Shown here one piece after another: positions 35,991 to 44,857 of a stretch of DNA of 64,000 bases. Source of the stretch: Massilia polaris (GTDB taxonomy: Bacteria; Pseudomonadota; Gammaproteobacteria; Burkholderiales; Burkholderiaceae_D); contig NZ_JABBGG010000013.1 of NCBI RefSeq assembly GCF_012927275.1, forward strand, positions 50,333-114,332. The letters run 5' to 3'. The notes beneath the pieces are model-generated. The model did not search any database. It was not told where the DNA came from and worked only from the letters and a program-made list of their open reading frames with translations. Each line of letters opens with the position of its first letter. Within the stretch, counting starts at the first letter, position 1. The position numbers and the translations under genes are program-made.

Positions 35991-37964
35991 ATGGCTGGAA
36001 ATCTCCTCAGTATCGGAAAGAGCGGACTGTTCGCGGCGCAAGCCGGGCTGTCCACGACGGGCCACAATATTTCGAACGCCAACGTGGCCGGCTACAGCCG
36101 CCAGACGGTGGTGCAGTCGTCCGCGATGGCGCAGGACTTCGGTTATGGATTTGTCGGCAGCGGCACGCAAGTCGCCGATATCAAGCGCTATTCCGACGCC
36201 TTCCTCAACACCCAGGTCCGCAACGCCCAGTCATCGCTGAGCTCGCTCGAGGCCTACAACAGCCAGATCAGCCAGATTGACAACCTGCTTGCCGACACCA
36301 CGTCCGGCTTGTCGCCTGCGCTGCAGAATTTCTTCACCGGCCTGCACAACCTCGCCGCCAATCCGAGCTCGACGGCTGCGCGCCAGGCCGTGCTGTCGAA
36401 TGCCGAATCGCTGGCCTCGCGTTTCCAGTCGCTCGACGGGCGTATGCAAGAGATCCGCGACGGCGTCAATGCCCAGGTCACGACCAAAGTCACGCTGATC
36501 AATTCCTACGCCAGCCAGATCGCCGACCTGAACGAGCAGATCGGCAAGTTCACGCTGGCCAACGGCAATGCGAAACCGAACGACCTGATGGACGCGCGCG
36601 ACCAGCTCGTGCTCGAACTGAACAAGGAAATCAAAGCCAACGTCACGCCGGGCGCCAACAACAGCCTGACGATCTCGATCGGCGTCGGGATGCCGCTGGT
36701 GGTCGGCTCGAAGCAGTTCGAGCTCGCCGTTGCGACGTCGCCGACCGACCTGGCCCGCGTCCAGGTCGGCTACATGACCGGCAACAAGATGACGGTACTG
36801 GCCGACAGTTCGCTGTCGGGCGGCGCCCTCGGCGGGCTGCTCGAGTTCCGCACCAATACGCTCGACCGTGCGCAGAACTCGCTCGGCCGCATTGCGATCG
36901 GCATCGCCGAAACCTTCAATGCCCAGCACAAGCTGGGGCTGGACAGCAAGTCGGCCATGGGCGGCGATTTCTTCACCATTGGCGAAGCGGTGGTCGGCGC
37001 CAGCCTGACCAACACCCCGGTCAGCAACCCGGCCCTCGCGCCGCAGGTGAAGGCGGCCATTGTCGATTCGAGCAAGCTGACCCACAGCGACTACAAGGTC
37101 GAATACAAGAACGGCTCCTACTGGGTGTCGTCGACCTCGGGCGGCGCGGCGGTCGAAATCAACCCGTTCCCGCAAACCCAGCCACAAGAAATCTTCGGCA
37201 TCGCTTTCGACATCAAGAACGCCGCCACCGAAGGCGACTATTTCATCGTCAGGCCAACAATTGGCGGCGCCGCCAACTTCAACGTGGCGATCAAGGACAT
37301 CGCGCAGATCGCCGCCGGTGCGCCGGTGGTCACCAACACGCCGCTGGGGAACAAGGGCAGCGCCAAGATCAGCGAAGGCTCGATCTCCAAGGAATACCTC
37401 GCCGGCGCCCCGACACTGCCGCTGACCCTGAATTTCGACGCAGCGTCGGGCGAGTTGCAAGGCTTCCCGGCGGGATCGACGGTGTACGTCACCTCCGCTG
37501 GCGGCACGCCGCAACCGTTCGTGGTCGGCACCGACCCGATCCTGTTCAAGGCCGGCGACAACTACAATATCGGCGGCGTCAACGTCAGCTTCACCGGCAA
37601 GCCGGCCGAAGGCGATACGTTCAAGATCAGCGCCAACACCAACGGCGCCTCCGACAACCGCAACGCCCACGCGCTCGGCAAACTGCAGACCAAGACCATC
37701 CTCGACGGCGGCACGGCGACCTACCAGTCCGCGTATGCCGAGCTGGTCAGCTTCATCGGCAACAAGACGCGTGAAGTGCAGGTCAACGGCGACGCCGGCG
37801 AAGCGCTGCTCAGCCAGGTGCGCGCCTCGCAACAGGAAGTATCGGGCGTCAACCTGGACGAAGAAGCCAGCAACCTGCTCAAGTACCAGCAAGCCTACCA
37901 GGCGGCAGGCAAGGTCATGCAGATCGCCAGCACCCTGTTCGACACGCTGCTGTCGCTACGTTAA
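35991..37964 (+). CDS. flgK: Hook-filament junction protein FlgK (HAP1)
   Basis: A 657-aa junction protein. N-terminal GKSGLFAAQAGLSTTGHNISNANVAGYSRQ and C-terminal SGVNLDEEASNLLKYQQAYQAAGKVM are the conserved D0/D1 helices. It is longer than enteric FlgK (about 550 aa), the extra being in the central surface domains. Export chaperone FlgN is encoded at 26432-26899. Confidence 0.96.
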   Translation: MAGNLLSIGKSGLFAAQAGLSTTGHNISNANVAGYSRQTVVQSSAMAQDFGYGFVGSGTQVADIKRYSDAFLNTQVRNAQSSLSSLEAYNSQISQIDNLLADTTSGLSPALQNFFTGLHNLAANPSSTAARQAVLSNAESLASRFQSLDGRMQEIRDGVNAQVTTKVTLINSYASQIADLNEQIGKFTLANGNAKPNDLMDARDQLVLELNKEIKANVTPGANNSLTISIGVGMPLVVGSKQFELAVATSPTDLARVQVGYMTGNKMTVLADSSLSGGALGGLLEFRTNTLDRAQNSLGRIAIGIAETFNAQHKLGLDSKSAMGGDFFTIGEAVVGASLTNTPVSNPALAPQVKAAIVDSSKLTHSDYKVEYKNGSYWVSSTSGGAAVEINPFPQTQPQEIFGIAFDIKNAATEGDYFIVRPTIGGAANFNVAIKDIAQIAAGAPVVTNTPLGNKGSAKISEGSISKEYLAGAPTLPLTLNFDAASGELQGFPAGSTVYVTSAGGTPQPFVVGTDPILFKAGDNYNIGGVNVSFTGKPAEGDTFKISANTNGASDNRNAHALGKLQTKTILDGGTATYQSAYAELVSFIGNKTREVQVNGDAGEALLSQVRASQQEVSGVNLDEEASNLLKYQQAYQAAGKVMQIASTLFDTLLSLR

Positions 37965-37983
37965 TCGCACGCTCGGAGTCATC

Positions 37984-39216
37984 ATGCGCATCAGTACCAG
38001 TACCATGTTCGAAACCGGCACCGGCCAGCTCGGCACGCTGCAAAGCCAGCTCGCGCGCACCCAGATGCAGCTGTCGACCAACCGCCGCATCCTCACGCCC
38101 TCGGACGACCCGGTCGCCTCGGCACGCGCGCTGGAAGTGACGCAATCGCAATCGGTCAACACCCAGTACGCGACCAACCGCCAAAACGCCCGCTCCTCGC
38201 TCGCGCAAGTAGAGCAGGCGCTGGCCAGCACCACGCGGCTGATCCAGGACGTCAAGACGCTCACCGTCAACGCCGGCAACGGCACGCTGCTGCCGGCTGA
38301 CCGCCAGGCGCTCGCCATCGAGCTCAAGGGCCGCCTCAACGACCTGCTCGGCGTGGCCAACACCGCCGACGGCGTCGGCGGCTACCTGTTCTCCGGCTAC
38401 AGCACGGGCTCGCCGCCGTTCTCGCTGGTCGCCGGCGGCGCCCAGTACCATGGCGACCAGGGCATCCGCAAACTGCAGGTCGCGTCCTCGCGCAACCTTG
38501 CCATCAGCGACTCGGGCAGCTCCGTGTTCGAAAACGTCGCGACCGGCAACGGCACCTTCCAGACCTCGGCTGCCGCCGGCAACATTGGCGCGGGCGTCAT
38601 CTCGTCGGGTACGATCGCCGACGCCGCGGCGCTGCTCGGGCACGACTACAAGATCGAATTCACGGTAGCCGGAACGCCGCCGCAAACCACCTACACCGTC
38701 ACCGACGAATCGCGCGCGGCCGAAATCCCGCTGCCGCCGCCGGTCGCGCTCAACGTCCCGTTCGAAAGCGGCAAGCAGATCACCTTTGAAGGCGTGGTAT
38801 TCGACATCGCCGGCGCGCCGGCCAACGGCGACGTCTTCAACGTCAAGCCGAGCGAAAAGCAATCGATCTTCACCACGCTCAGCCAGCTGATCGACACGCT
38901 TGGGCTGCCGGCGAACGGCTCCAAGCAAGCCGCGCTCTCGAACGGGCTCAACATGGCGCACGACAACCTCGACGCCGCGCTGGAAAACGTGCTGGCGGTC
39001 CGCGCCGGTGTCGGCTCCAGCCTGAAGGAACTCGACTACCTGGATGGCGCCGGCGAAGACCGCAACATCCAGTACACCGCCACGCTATCGGACCTGCAAG
39101 ACCTTGACATGGTCAAGACCATCTCCCTGTTCCATCAACAAAAGATGACCTTGGAAGCATCGCAGATGTCGTTCAAGTCGCTATCGGGGCTGTCGCTGTT
39201 CAACTACATCGGCTGA
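37984..39216 (+). CDS. flgL: Hook-filament junction protein FlgL (HAP3)
   Basis: A 410-aa flagellin-like junction protein. N-terminal MRISTSTMFETGTGQLGTLQSQLARTQMQLST and C-terminal LQDLDMVKTISLFHQQKMTLEASQM are typical. The ATG at 37984 follows GGAG 19 bases after the flgK stop; the longer ORF upstream is a shadow of flgK. The operon ends at the REP hairpin that begins 18 bases after the stop. Confidence 0.96.
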   Translation: MRISTSTMFETGTGQLGTLQSQLARTQMQLSTNRRILTPSDDPVASARALEVTQSQSVNTQYATNRQNARSSLAQVEQALASTTRLIQDVKTLTVNAGNGTLLPADRQALAIELKGRLNDLLGVANTADGVGGYLFSGYSTGSPPFSLVAGGAQYHGDQGIRKLQVASSRNLAISDSGSSVFENVATGNGTFQTSAAAGNIGAGVISSGTIADAAALLGHDYKIEFTVAGTPPQTTYTVTDESRAAEIPLPPPVALNVPFESGKQITFEGVVFDIAGAPANGDVFNVKPSEKQSIFTTLSQLIDTLGLPANGSKQAALSNGLNMAHDNLDAALENVLAVRAGVGSSLKELDYLDGAGEDRNIQYTATLSDLQDLDMVKTISLFHQQKMTLEASQMSFKSLSGLSLFNYIG

Positions 39217-39233
39217 TAAATTCCGTTGCTCAG

Positions 39234-39283
39234 ATCGGGGTCCGTCCCCGGGGACAGACCCCGGGGACGGACCCCGATTTTTA
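39234..39283 (+). repeat. REP palindrome serving as flgKL terminator
   Basis: Perfect 20-bp inverted repeat (39234-39253 with 39259-39278), loop ACAGA, followed by TTTTT. Same sequence family as 40163-40198 and 51961-52009. It lies 18 bases after flgL and 116 bases before the RAYT gene. Confidence 0.9.
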
Positions 39284-39394
39284 TCCACTCAACAATTAGC
39301 TTGGCTGCCTTACCGCCGCCCGATTGATCCTGTTTAATGGCTTGGCTTCGCTCTTCGAGTACGGTTGAGAATGCGTTAATCGTTGGGAGGGGAC

Positions 39395-40093
39395 ATGGCA
39401 AGGCGGGCCCGGTTGTTTCGTTCAGACGTACCGCTGCATCTCATTCAGCGCGGCCATAATCGCGATGTCTGTTTCTCAGCCGAAGTAGACCGCTTGGTCT
39501 ACCTGAACATGCTCAAGGAGTGTGCCGACAAGGCCGCTTGCGCTATCCACGCATATGTATTGATGACCAATCATGTGCATCTCTTATTGTCCCCATCGGC
39601 GCCTGAATCCGGTGCGCGGATGATGAAGGCGCTCGGCCAACGGTATGTGCAGTACTTCAATCGGCGCTATGAGCGAAGCGGAACGCTGTGGGAGGGGAGG
39701 TATCGTTCGTGTATTGTTGAAAACGAGTACTACTTTTTGACATGTCAGCGGTACATTGAGCTCAATCCTGTCCGGGCGGCGATCGTCTCCCATCCTGGCG
39801 CGTACAGCTGGTCGAGCTACCGTGCCAACGCCGAAGGCATTCCGAACGCCTTAGTCACGCCGCATGATCTCTATCGCAGGCTCGCCCATGAGCCAACCGA
39901 CCGACAAGCTGCATATCGCGAACTCTTCGCAAACGAAATTGACTCCGACATCCTGACCTTGCTTCGCCGCGCGACGAATGGTAACTCTACCATTGCGGAC
40001 GGCCTGGTGATCGACCGATACGCGGCGATGCTTGGCTCGTCGGCACAGCGAAAACAGAAAATATCAGTTGGTGCGGTGACCTCGGGAAAATAG
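39395..40093 (+). CDS. REP-associated tyrosine transposase (RAYT, Y1 HUH family)
   Basis: A 232-aa single-domain HUH endonuclease related to IS200/IS605 transposases. HVH metal ligands are His60 and His62 in MTNHVHLLL; the candidate catalytic tyrosine is in QRYVQYFNRRY (Tyr84 or Tyr87); then comes the RAYT-typical SGTLWEGRYRSC and ELNPVRAAIV. Known RAYTs bind and cut REP hairpins as single strands and are thought to spread them. GGGAGGGG precedes the ATG. REP palindromes flank it on both sides (39234 and 40163). It lies between the converging flgKL and fliR ends. Confidence 0.92.
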   Translation: MARRARLFRSDVPLHLIQRGHNRDVCFSAEVDRLVYLNMLKECADKAACAIHAYVLMTNHVHLLLSPSAPESGARMMKALGQRYVQYFNRRYERSGTLWEGRYRSCIVENEYYFLTCQRYIELNPVRAAIVSHPGAYSWSSYRANAEGIPNALVTPHDLYRRLAHEPTDRQAAYRELFANEIDSDILTLLRRATNGNSTIADGLVIDRYAAMLGSSAQRKQKISVGAVTSGK

Positions 40094-40162
40094 ACGCAGG
40101 TCCGTAAAACCGCCGGAACGTATTGCATCTCGAGAATCGACGCGGAAAAGTTGGCGCCGGAG

Positions 40163-40198
40163 AAATCGGGGTCCGTCCCCGGGGACGGACCCCGATTT
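40163..40198. repeat. REP palindrome between the RAYT gene and fliR
   Basis: Perfect 36-base palindrome without a loop (40163-40180 with 40181-40198), identical in its outer 17 bases to the REPs at 39234 and 51961. It begins 69 bases after the RAYT stop and ends 13 bases from the fliR stop, so it can also end the fli transcript. Confidence 0.9.
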
Positions 40199-40211
40199 TC
40201 GGCCGCTGGCG

Positions 40212-41030
40212 TTATGGCCTGGGCACTGGCATCGCCGGCGGCGCGCGTTCGGCTGCCGTGCGCGGAATCAGCCGGCTCGCCTCAATGCCCTGGTTGAACA
40301 GGGTCTGGATCGGCCCGCCCAGGTAGGGTAAGACGATGCTGATCACCAGCAAGCCCACGCCCAGCGTGATCGGGAAGCCAATGCCGAAAATGTTGAGCTG
40401 CGGGGCGGCGCGCGTGAGGATGCCGAGCGCGATGTTGGTGATGAGGAGCGCAGCGACAATCGGTAGCGAGAGCTGCAACCCGGCGCTGAATATCTTGCCG
40501 CCCCAGCGCGCCATTTCATAGGGAGCGCCGACTGATATCGGCGAGGCGGATATCGGCAGCGTGAAGAAACTCTCGCCGAGCGCTTCAAGCAGGACGAGGT
40601 GGGCGTTGACGGCGAGGAAGGCCATCGTGGCGACCAGCGCCAGGAACTGGCTGACCGCCGATGAGCGACCCTGCGTGAGCGGGTCGAAGAAGCTGGCGAA
40701 TCCCAGTCCCATCGTCAGGCTGGCGACTTCGCCGGCCATTTCAATCGCGGCGAACACAATTCGCATCGCAAACCCCATCGCGAGGCCGATCAGCAGTTCC
40801 TGGATGAGGATCAGCAGGCCGGCCCACGAGATCGGGTCGACCGCCGGCGCGGCGGGTATCGCTGGGGCCATGATCAGCGCCAGCATCACGCCGAGCGCGA
40901 CCTTGACCCGGCCAGGTACGCTGGTGTTGCCGAACAGCGGGGCGGCGGCGATCAGCCCGAGGATGCGCGTCAACGGCCACAGCAGGGCCGCGATCCAGGT
41001 GTTCATTTCGCCGGATGTGAGCGTGATCAT
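40212..41030 (-). CDS. fliR: Flagellar export gate protein FliR
   Basis: A 272-aa inner-membrane export-gate subunit with about six hydrophobic helices and the family core TRILGLIAAAPLFGNTSVPGRVKVALG. Normal length. Last gene of the leftward fli operon; stop 13 bases from a REP palindrome. Confidence 0.94.
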   Translation of the reverse strand: MITLTSGEMNTWIAALLWPLTRILGLIAAAPLFGNTSVPGRVKVALGVMLALIMAPAIPAAPAVDPISWAGLLILIQELLIGLAMGFAMRIVFAAIEMAGEVASLTMGLGFASFFDPLTQGRSSAVSQFLALVATMAFLAVNAHLVLLEALGESFFTLPISASPISVGAPYEMARWGGKIFSAGLQLSLPIVAALLITNIALGILTRAAPQLNIFGIGFPITLGVGLLVISIVLPYLGGPIQTLFNQGIEASRLIPRTAAERAPPAMPVPRP

Positions 41031-41061
41031 CGCGCTTCTCCCGCGAAACGGCCCGCTTGCA

Positions 41062-41334
41062 TTAGCCGATCAGTCCCGGTATCCCGGTGAACACGCCGCG
41101 CATGTAGTCGAGCATGACGGCCAGCATCCACGGCCCGGCGATGACGAGGGCGACAAAAATGCCGACCAGCTTGGGTATGAACGAGAGCGTGGCTTCGTTG
41201 ATCTGGGTGGCGGCCTGGAAAATGCTGACGATCAGGCCGATGATCAGCGCGACCAGCAGCATCGGCGCCGCCACCATCAGGGTGACTTCCATGGCCGTGC
41301 GGCCCATCGTCATGACGCTTTCCGGGGTCATCAA
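41062..41334 (-). CDS. fliQ: Flagellar export gate protein FliQ
   Basis: A 90-aa protein with two membrane helices (about 15-42 and 53-75) and the core GLIVSIFQAATQINEATLSFIPK. It forms the export gate with FliP and FliR. The second ATG (41331) is an equally good start. 7 bases after fliP. Confidence 0.95.
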   Translation of the reverse strand: MMTPESVMTMGRTAMEVTLMVAAPMLLVALIIGLIVSIFQAATQINEATLSFIPKLVGIFVALVIAGPWMLAVMLDYMRGVFTGIPGLIG

Positions 41335-41341
41335 GCTGCTC

Positions 41342-42112
41342 CTAGTAGAAACTCTGCGACAGCGAACCGAGCAGCAGCTGCCAGCCGTCCACCAGCACGA
41401 ACAGCATCAGCTTGAACGGCAGCGCGATGACCGCGGGCGACATCATCATCATACCCATCGACATCAGCACGCTGGCGACCACCATGTCGATGATCAAAAA
41501 CGGGATGAAGATCGCAAAGCCAATCTGGAACGCGGTCTTCAGTTCGCTGGTGACGAAGGCGGGGATCAGTACGCGCAGCGGAATGTCTTCCGGCCCTTGC
41601 AGCGCCGGGCTGCGCGAGATCTTGACGAACATGGCGAGGTCGGCCTGCCGCGTTTGCTTGATCATGAAGCTCTTGAGCGGCGCGACGGCACGGTCGATCG
41701 CTTCGCCCATCTGGATTTCGTTTTTCTGCAGCGGCTGGTAGGCGTCGACGTAGATCTTGTCGAACACCGGTCCCATCACGAACAGGGTGAGGAACAGCGC
41801 GAGCCCGACCATGACCTGGTTGGGCGGCGCGCTCTGGGTGCCGAGCGCCTGGCGCAGCAGCGACAGCACGATGATGATGCGGGTGAAGCTGGTCATCATC
41901 AGCAGCACTGCCGGCAGGAACGACAGCGCCGTCATCAAGAGCAGCGTCTGGACCGGCAGCGAGTAGGCAGTGCCGCCGCCCGGCGCCGGGGCGCTGGTGA
42001 AGGCCGGGATGCCTTGCGCGATGGCAGCCAGCGGCAGGGCGAGCGCGCCCGTTACCAGCAGGCACTTGAGCGCGGTCTTTGCGCTGGGGAGCAGGTGCTG
42101 CTTACTTTGCAT
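41342..42112 (-). CDS. fliP: Flagellar export gate protein FliP
   Basis: A 256-aa gate subunit with a cleavable signal peptide (to about residue 33), then four helices. The core [35 protein letters not shown] is highly conserved. It overlaps fliO by 11 bases. Confidence 0.96.
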   Translation of the reverse strand: MQSKQHLLPSAKTALKCLLVTGALALPLAAIAQGIPAFTSAPAPGGGTAYSLPVQTLLLMTALSFLPAVLLMMTSFTRIIIVLSLLRQALGTQSAPPNQVMVGLALFLTLFVMGPVFDKIYVDAYQPLQKNEIQMGEAIDRAVAPLKSFMIKQTRQADLAMFVKISRSPALQGPEDIPLRVLIPAFVTSELKTAFQIGFAIFIPFLIIDMVVASVLMSMGMMMMSPAVIALPFKLMLFVLVDGWQLLLGSLSQSFY

Positions 42113-42737
42113 TGCGTTTGTCTATCGTCTGTTTGAGCCAGTCGGAAAAGCCGCCCGCCATCGGCAGGCCAGGCTGCAGGCCCGGGTGCGGCTCGACCGT
42201 GTGTTGCCTGGGCATCGTCGCCAGCGCATTCACGCGGCCCGGCGAGGCGCCGACCACGATCCATTGGTCGCCCACTTCGATCACCATGATGCGTTCGCGG
42301 CCGCCAAGGTTGAGCGCGCCGACCATGCGCAGGTTGGCGCTGCCGCCAGCTGCCTTCGGGCCGTAGCGCTTGAGGAACCAGGCCAGTCCGGCCAGCAGGC
42401 CGAGCACCAGCAGCAGCGCGAAGGTGGTTTGCATCAGGCTGCCCGCGGCGGAGCCGGTCGGCTGTGCGGCAGCAGGCGCTGCCGGCTGAACCGGACGCGG
42501 CGTGACGAATCCGGGCTGCGCCGGCGCCGGCGCAACCGCCGTGGCGGGCGTATCGCCTGCGGCAGCGGCGCTCGCATCGGCCGCCGTGGTAACGGCAGGG
42601 GCCGCCTGCGCGCCTGGTGCGGCGCCTGGCGGCTTGGTGACAGGTGGCGTGACGCCAGGAACAGCGGGCGCGGCGGCAAACACCGGCGCGCCCAGGCAGC
42701 ACAGCAGCGCGGCCGCGGTCAGCAGGCGCGCCGTCAT
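42102..42737 (-). CDS. fliO: Flagellar biosynthesis protein FliO
   Basis: A 211-aa protein with an N-terminal signal sequence, a long Ala/Pro-rich periplasmic stretch (about 22-95), one membrane helix (about 105-125) and the cytoplasmic FliO domain ([26 protein letters not shown]). It helps FliP assemble. The Ala/Pro extension is longer than in enterics. It overlaps fliN by 4 bases. Confidence 0.9.
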   Translation of the reverse strand: MTARLLTAAALLCCLGAPVFAAAPAVPGVTPPVTKPPGAAPGAQAAPAVTTAADASAAAAGDTPATAVAPAPAQPGFVTPRPVQPAAPAAAQPTGSAAGSLMQTTFALLLVLGLLAGLAWFLKRYGPKAAGGSANLRMVGALNLGGRERIMVIEVGDQWIVVGASPGRVNALATMPRQHTVEPHPGLQPGLPMAGGFSDWLKQTIDKRNAK

Positions 42738-43153
42738 TTGTTGAGTTTTCGAATCCGTTCGGACGGCGTGATGATGTCCGTCAGGCGAATGCCGAATTTG
42801 TCATTGACCACGACCACTTCGCCCTGGGCGATCAGGCAGCCGTTGACCAGCACGTCCATCGGCTCGCCGGCCAGGCCGTCGAGCTCGACCACGGAACCTT
42901 GCGCCAGTTGCAGCAGGTTCTTGATGGCGATCTTGGTGCGGCCGAGTTCAACGGTCAGCTGGACCGGGATGTCGAGGATGAAGTCGATATCGTTCGGCGT
43001 GTCGTTCTTGGCGCCCTTGTTCGAGAAGTCCTTGAACACGGCGGCCGTGGCCGCTTGCTGCTTTTCGAGCGCTTCGGCTTCCGCTTTTGCCTGCTCGGCA
43101 ATGGCGGCGCCCCAGTCGTCGTCCATGCTCTGGTCGTCTTGATTATCGGACAT
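42734..43153 (-). CDS. fliN: Flagellar motor switch protein FliN
   Basis: A 139-aa C-ring protein. An acidic N-terminal tail is followed by the SpoA domain (IPVQLTVELGRTKIAIKNLLQLAQGSVVELDGLAGEPMDVLVNG). The start at 43153 has AGGAGA before it; the ORF could extend seven codons to 43174. Works with FliM and FliG in direction switching and docks FliH. Confidence 0.95.
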   Translation of the reverse strand: MSDNQDDQSMDDDWGAAIAEQAKAEAEALEKQQAATAAVFKDFSNKGAKNDTPNDIDFILDIPVQLTVELGRTKIAIKNLLQLAQGSVVELDGLAGEPMDVLVNGCLIAQGEVVVVNDKFGIRLTDIITPSERIRKLNK

Positions 43154-43201
43154 GTTGCTCTCCTGTGTTTCCATGCCGGCGCACTACGCGCCGGGCTCGC
43201 T

Positions 43202-44182
43202 TTACTTCAGATTGTCGGAATTGGCCAGCAGCTTTTCTACCTTCAGCGCGTACTGTCCATTGAGCACGCCATACGTGCATTCCATCACCGGCACCCCGTC
43301 GACCGTCGCTTCGATCTGTTCGGCGACGTTGAGCGGGATAATGTCGCCCACCTTCATGTTCAGGATCTCGTCGAACGAGGCGCGGCCGTGCCCCAGGGTC
43401 GCCACCAGTTCCACTTCGGCGATCTGGATCTGCTGCGTCATCAGGCGGATCCAGCGCTTGTCGACTTCGAGCGCCTCGCCCTGCAGGCTGGAGGTGAGCG
43501 TGTCGCGGATCGGCTCGATCATCGAGTAGGGCATGCAGATGTGGATCTGGCCGCTGACCGAGCCAAGCTCAACCGTAAACGTCGACGACACCACCACCTC
43601 GTTGGGCGTGGCAATGTTGGCGAACTGGGTGTTCATTTCTGAACGAATATATTCAAACTCGACCGGGTAGACCGGTTCCCACGACTTGGTGTAGGCCTCG
43701 AACACGATATCGAGGATGCGCAGGATGATGCGCTGCTCGGTCTGGGTAAAGTCGCGCCCTTCGACCCGGGTATGGAAGCGCCCGTCGCCGCCGAACAGGT
43801 TGTCGACCAGCAGGAACACCAGGCCCGGATCGAACACGATCAGGCCGGTGCCGCGCAGCGGCTTCATGTGCACCAGGTTCAGGTTGGTCGGCACCACCAG
43901 GTTACGGATGAACTCGCTGTACTTCGACACCCGCACCGAGCCGACCGATACTTCGGCGCTGCGGCGGATGAAGTTGAACAGGCCCACGCGCAGCAAACGC
44001 GCGAAACGCTCGTTGATGATTTCGAGCGTAGGCATGCGGCCACGAACGATGCGTTCCTGGGTCGCGAGGTTATAGGTGCGTACTCCCGAGGTTTCCTCAG
44101 GCGTATCGGCGTCGTCCTGATCGCCGTTGACGCCCTTCAGAAGGGCATCGACTTCTTCCTGTGAGAGGAAATTATCGGCCAT
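43202..44182 (-). CDS. fliM: Flagellar motor switch protein FliM
   Basis: A 326-aa C-ring protein. The N-terminal FLSQEEVDALLKG is the CheY-P binding peptide; the middle CheC-like domain and C-terminal SpoA domain (LGHGRASFDEILNMKVGDIIPL) follow. Normal length. 13 bases after fliL. Confidence 0.96.
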   Translation of the reverse strand: MADNFLSQEEVDALLKGVNGDQDDADTPEETSGVRTYNLATQERIVRGRMPTLEIINERFARLLRVGLFNFIRRSAEVSVGSVRVSKYSEFIRNLVVPTNLNLVHMKPLRGTGLIVFDPGLVFLLVDNLFGGDGRFHTRVEGRDFTQTEQRIILRILDIVFEAYTKSWEPVYPVEFEYIRSEMNTQFANIATPNEVVVSSTFTVELGSVSGQIHICMPYSMIEPIRDTLTSSLQGEALEVDKRWIRLMTQQIQIAEVELVATLGHGRASFDEILNMKVGDIIPLNVAEQIEATVDGVPVMECTYGVLNGQYALKVEKLLANSDNLK

Positions 44183-44195
44183 GGTCTGCTGACTT

Positions 44196-44702
44196 TTACT
44201 GAATAATGAAACTGGTGTACAACACGTCCGAGACCAGCTGCGGTTCGCCCTTGGCGACCAACGGTTCGTTGATCGACTTGATCAGTTCGCTCGACAGCTG
44301 GCGCTTGCCTTCCGGCGTCGACAGTTCCGACGCGCGCTTGGCCGACAGCAGCAGCAGCACGCGGCTCTGGATCTTCGGCATGTTTGCCTTGATTACCTCA
44401 ACCTGTTCGAGCGTCGCTACCTGCAGCGTAAACTGAATCTGCAGATATTGCTCGCCGTCTTCAGGCTGCAGGTTCACGACGAATTTTTCCAGCGGAACAT
44501 ATACCGGCGGTTCAGCCGGCTTGACTTCCGTTTCATGCGCTGCGCCAGCGTCGCCTTGCAGCAGGTACCAGGCCGCGCCGGCGCCCGCGACCAGCACGAG
44601 CACAGCGATGGCAATGAGGATGATCAGCTTCTTCGGAGAAGATTTTGGAACGGCTGCCGCATCTGCTTTCGGATCAGCTTTCATTTTTTCATTTGCTTTC
44701 AA
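44196..44702 (-). CDS. fliL: Flagellar basal body-associated protein FliL
   Basis: About 168 aa with one membrane helix (about residues 26-47) and a periplasmic stomatin-like domain (YVPLEKFVVNLQPEDGEQYLQIQFTLQV). It surrounds and supports stator units. The start is uncertain: TTG at 44702 or ATG at 44684 (162 aa); neither has a strong ribosome site. First gene of fliLMNOPQR, after a 155-base gap from fliK. Confidence 0.9.
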   Translation of the reverse strand: MKANEKMKADPKADAAAVPKSSPKKLIILIAIAVLVLVAGAGAAWYLLQGDAGAAHETEVKPAEPPVYVPLEKFVVNLQPEDGEQYLQIQFTLQVATLEQVEVIKANMPKIQSRVLLLLSAKRASELSTPEGKRQLSSELIKSINEPLVAKGEPQLVSDVLYTSFIIQ

Positions 44703-44813
44703 GGGAACTCATCCGGCTTTAGTGATTCACGCCGTCATTATGTCATTATCGGGAATAAACGCGCAGGCGAATTGCTTGAAAAGAGGCACTAAAAATAGCC
44801 ACATCAAGGCTTG

Positions 44814-44848
44814 CCTTCCGCAGGGAAGGGCGGATCCGCAGGTCCGCC
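44814..44848 (-). terminator. Double hairpin after fliK
   Basis: CCTTCC/GGAAGG (44814-44829) and GGCGGA/TCCGCC (44829-44848) stand just after the fliK stop on the minus strand. There is no adjacent T-run; it may slow or partly end transcription before fliL. Confidence 0.4.
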
Positions 44849-44857
44849 GCGTTCAGG

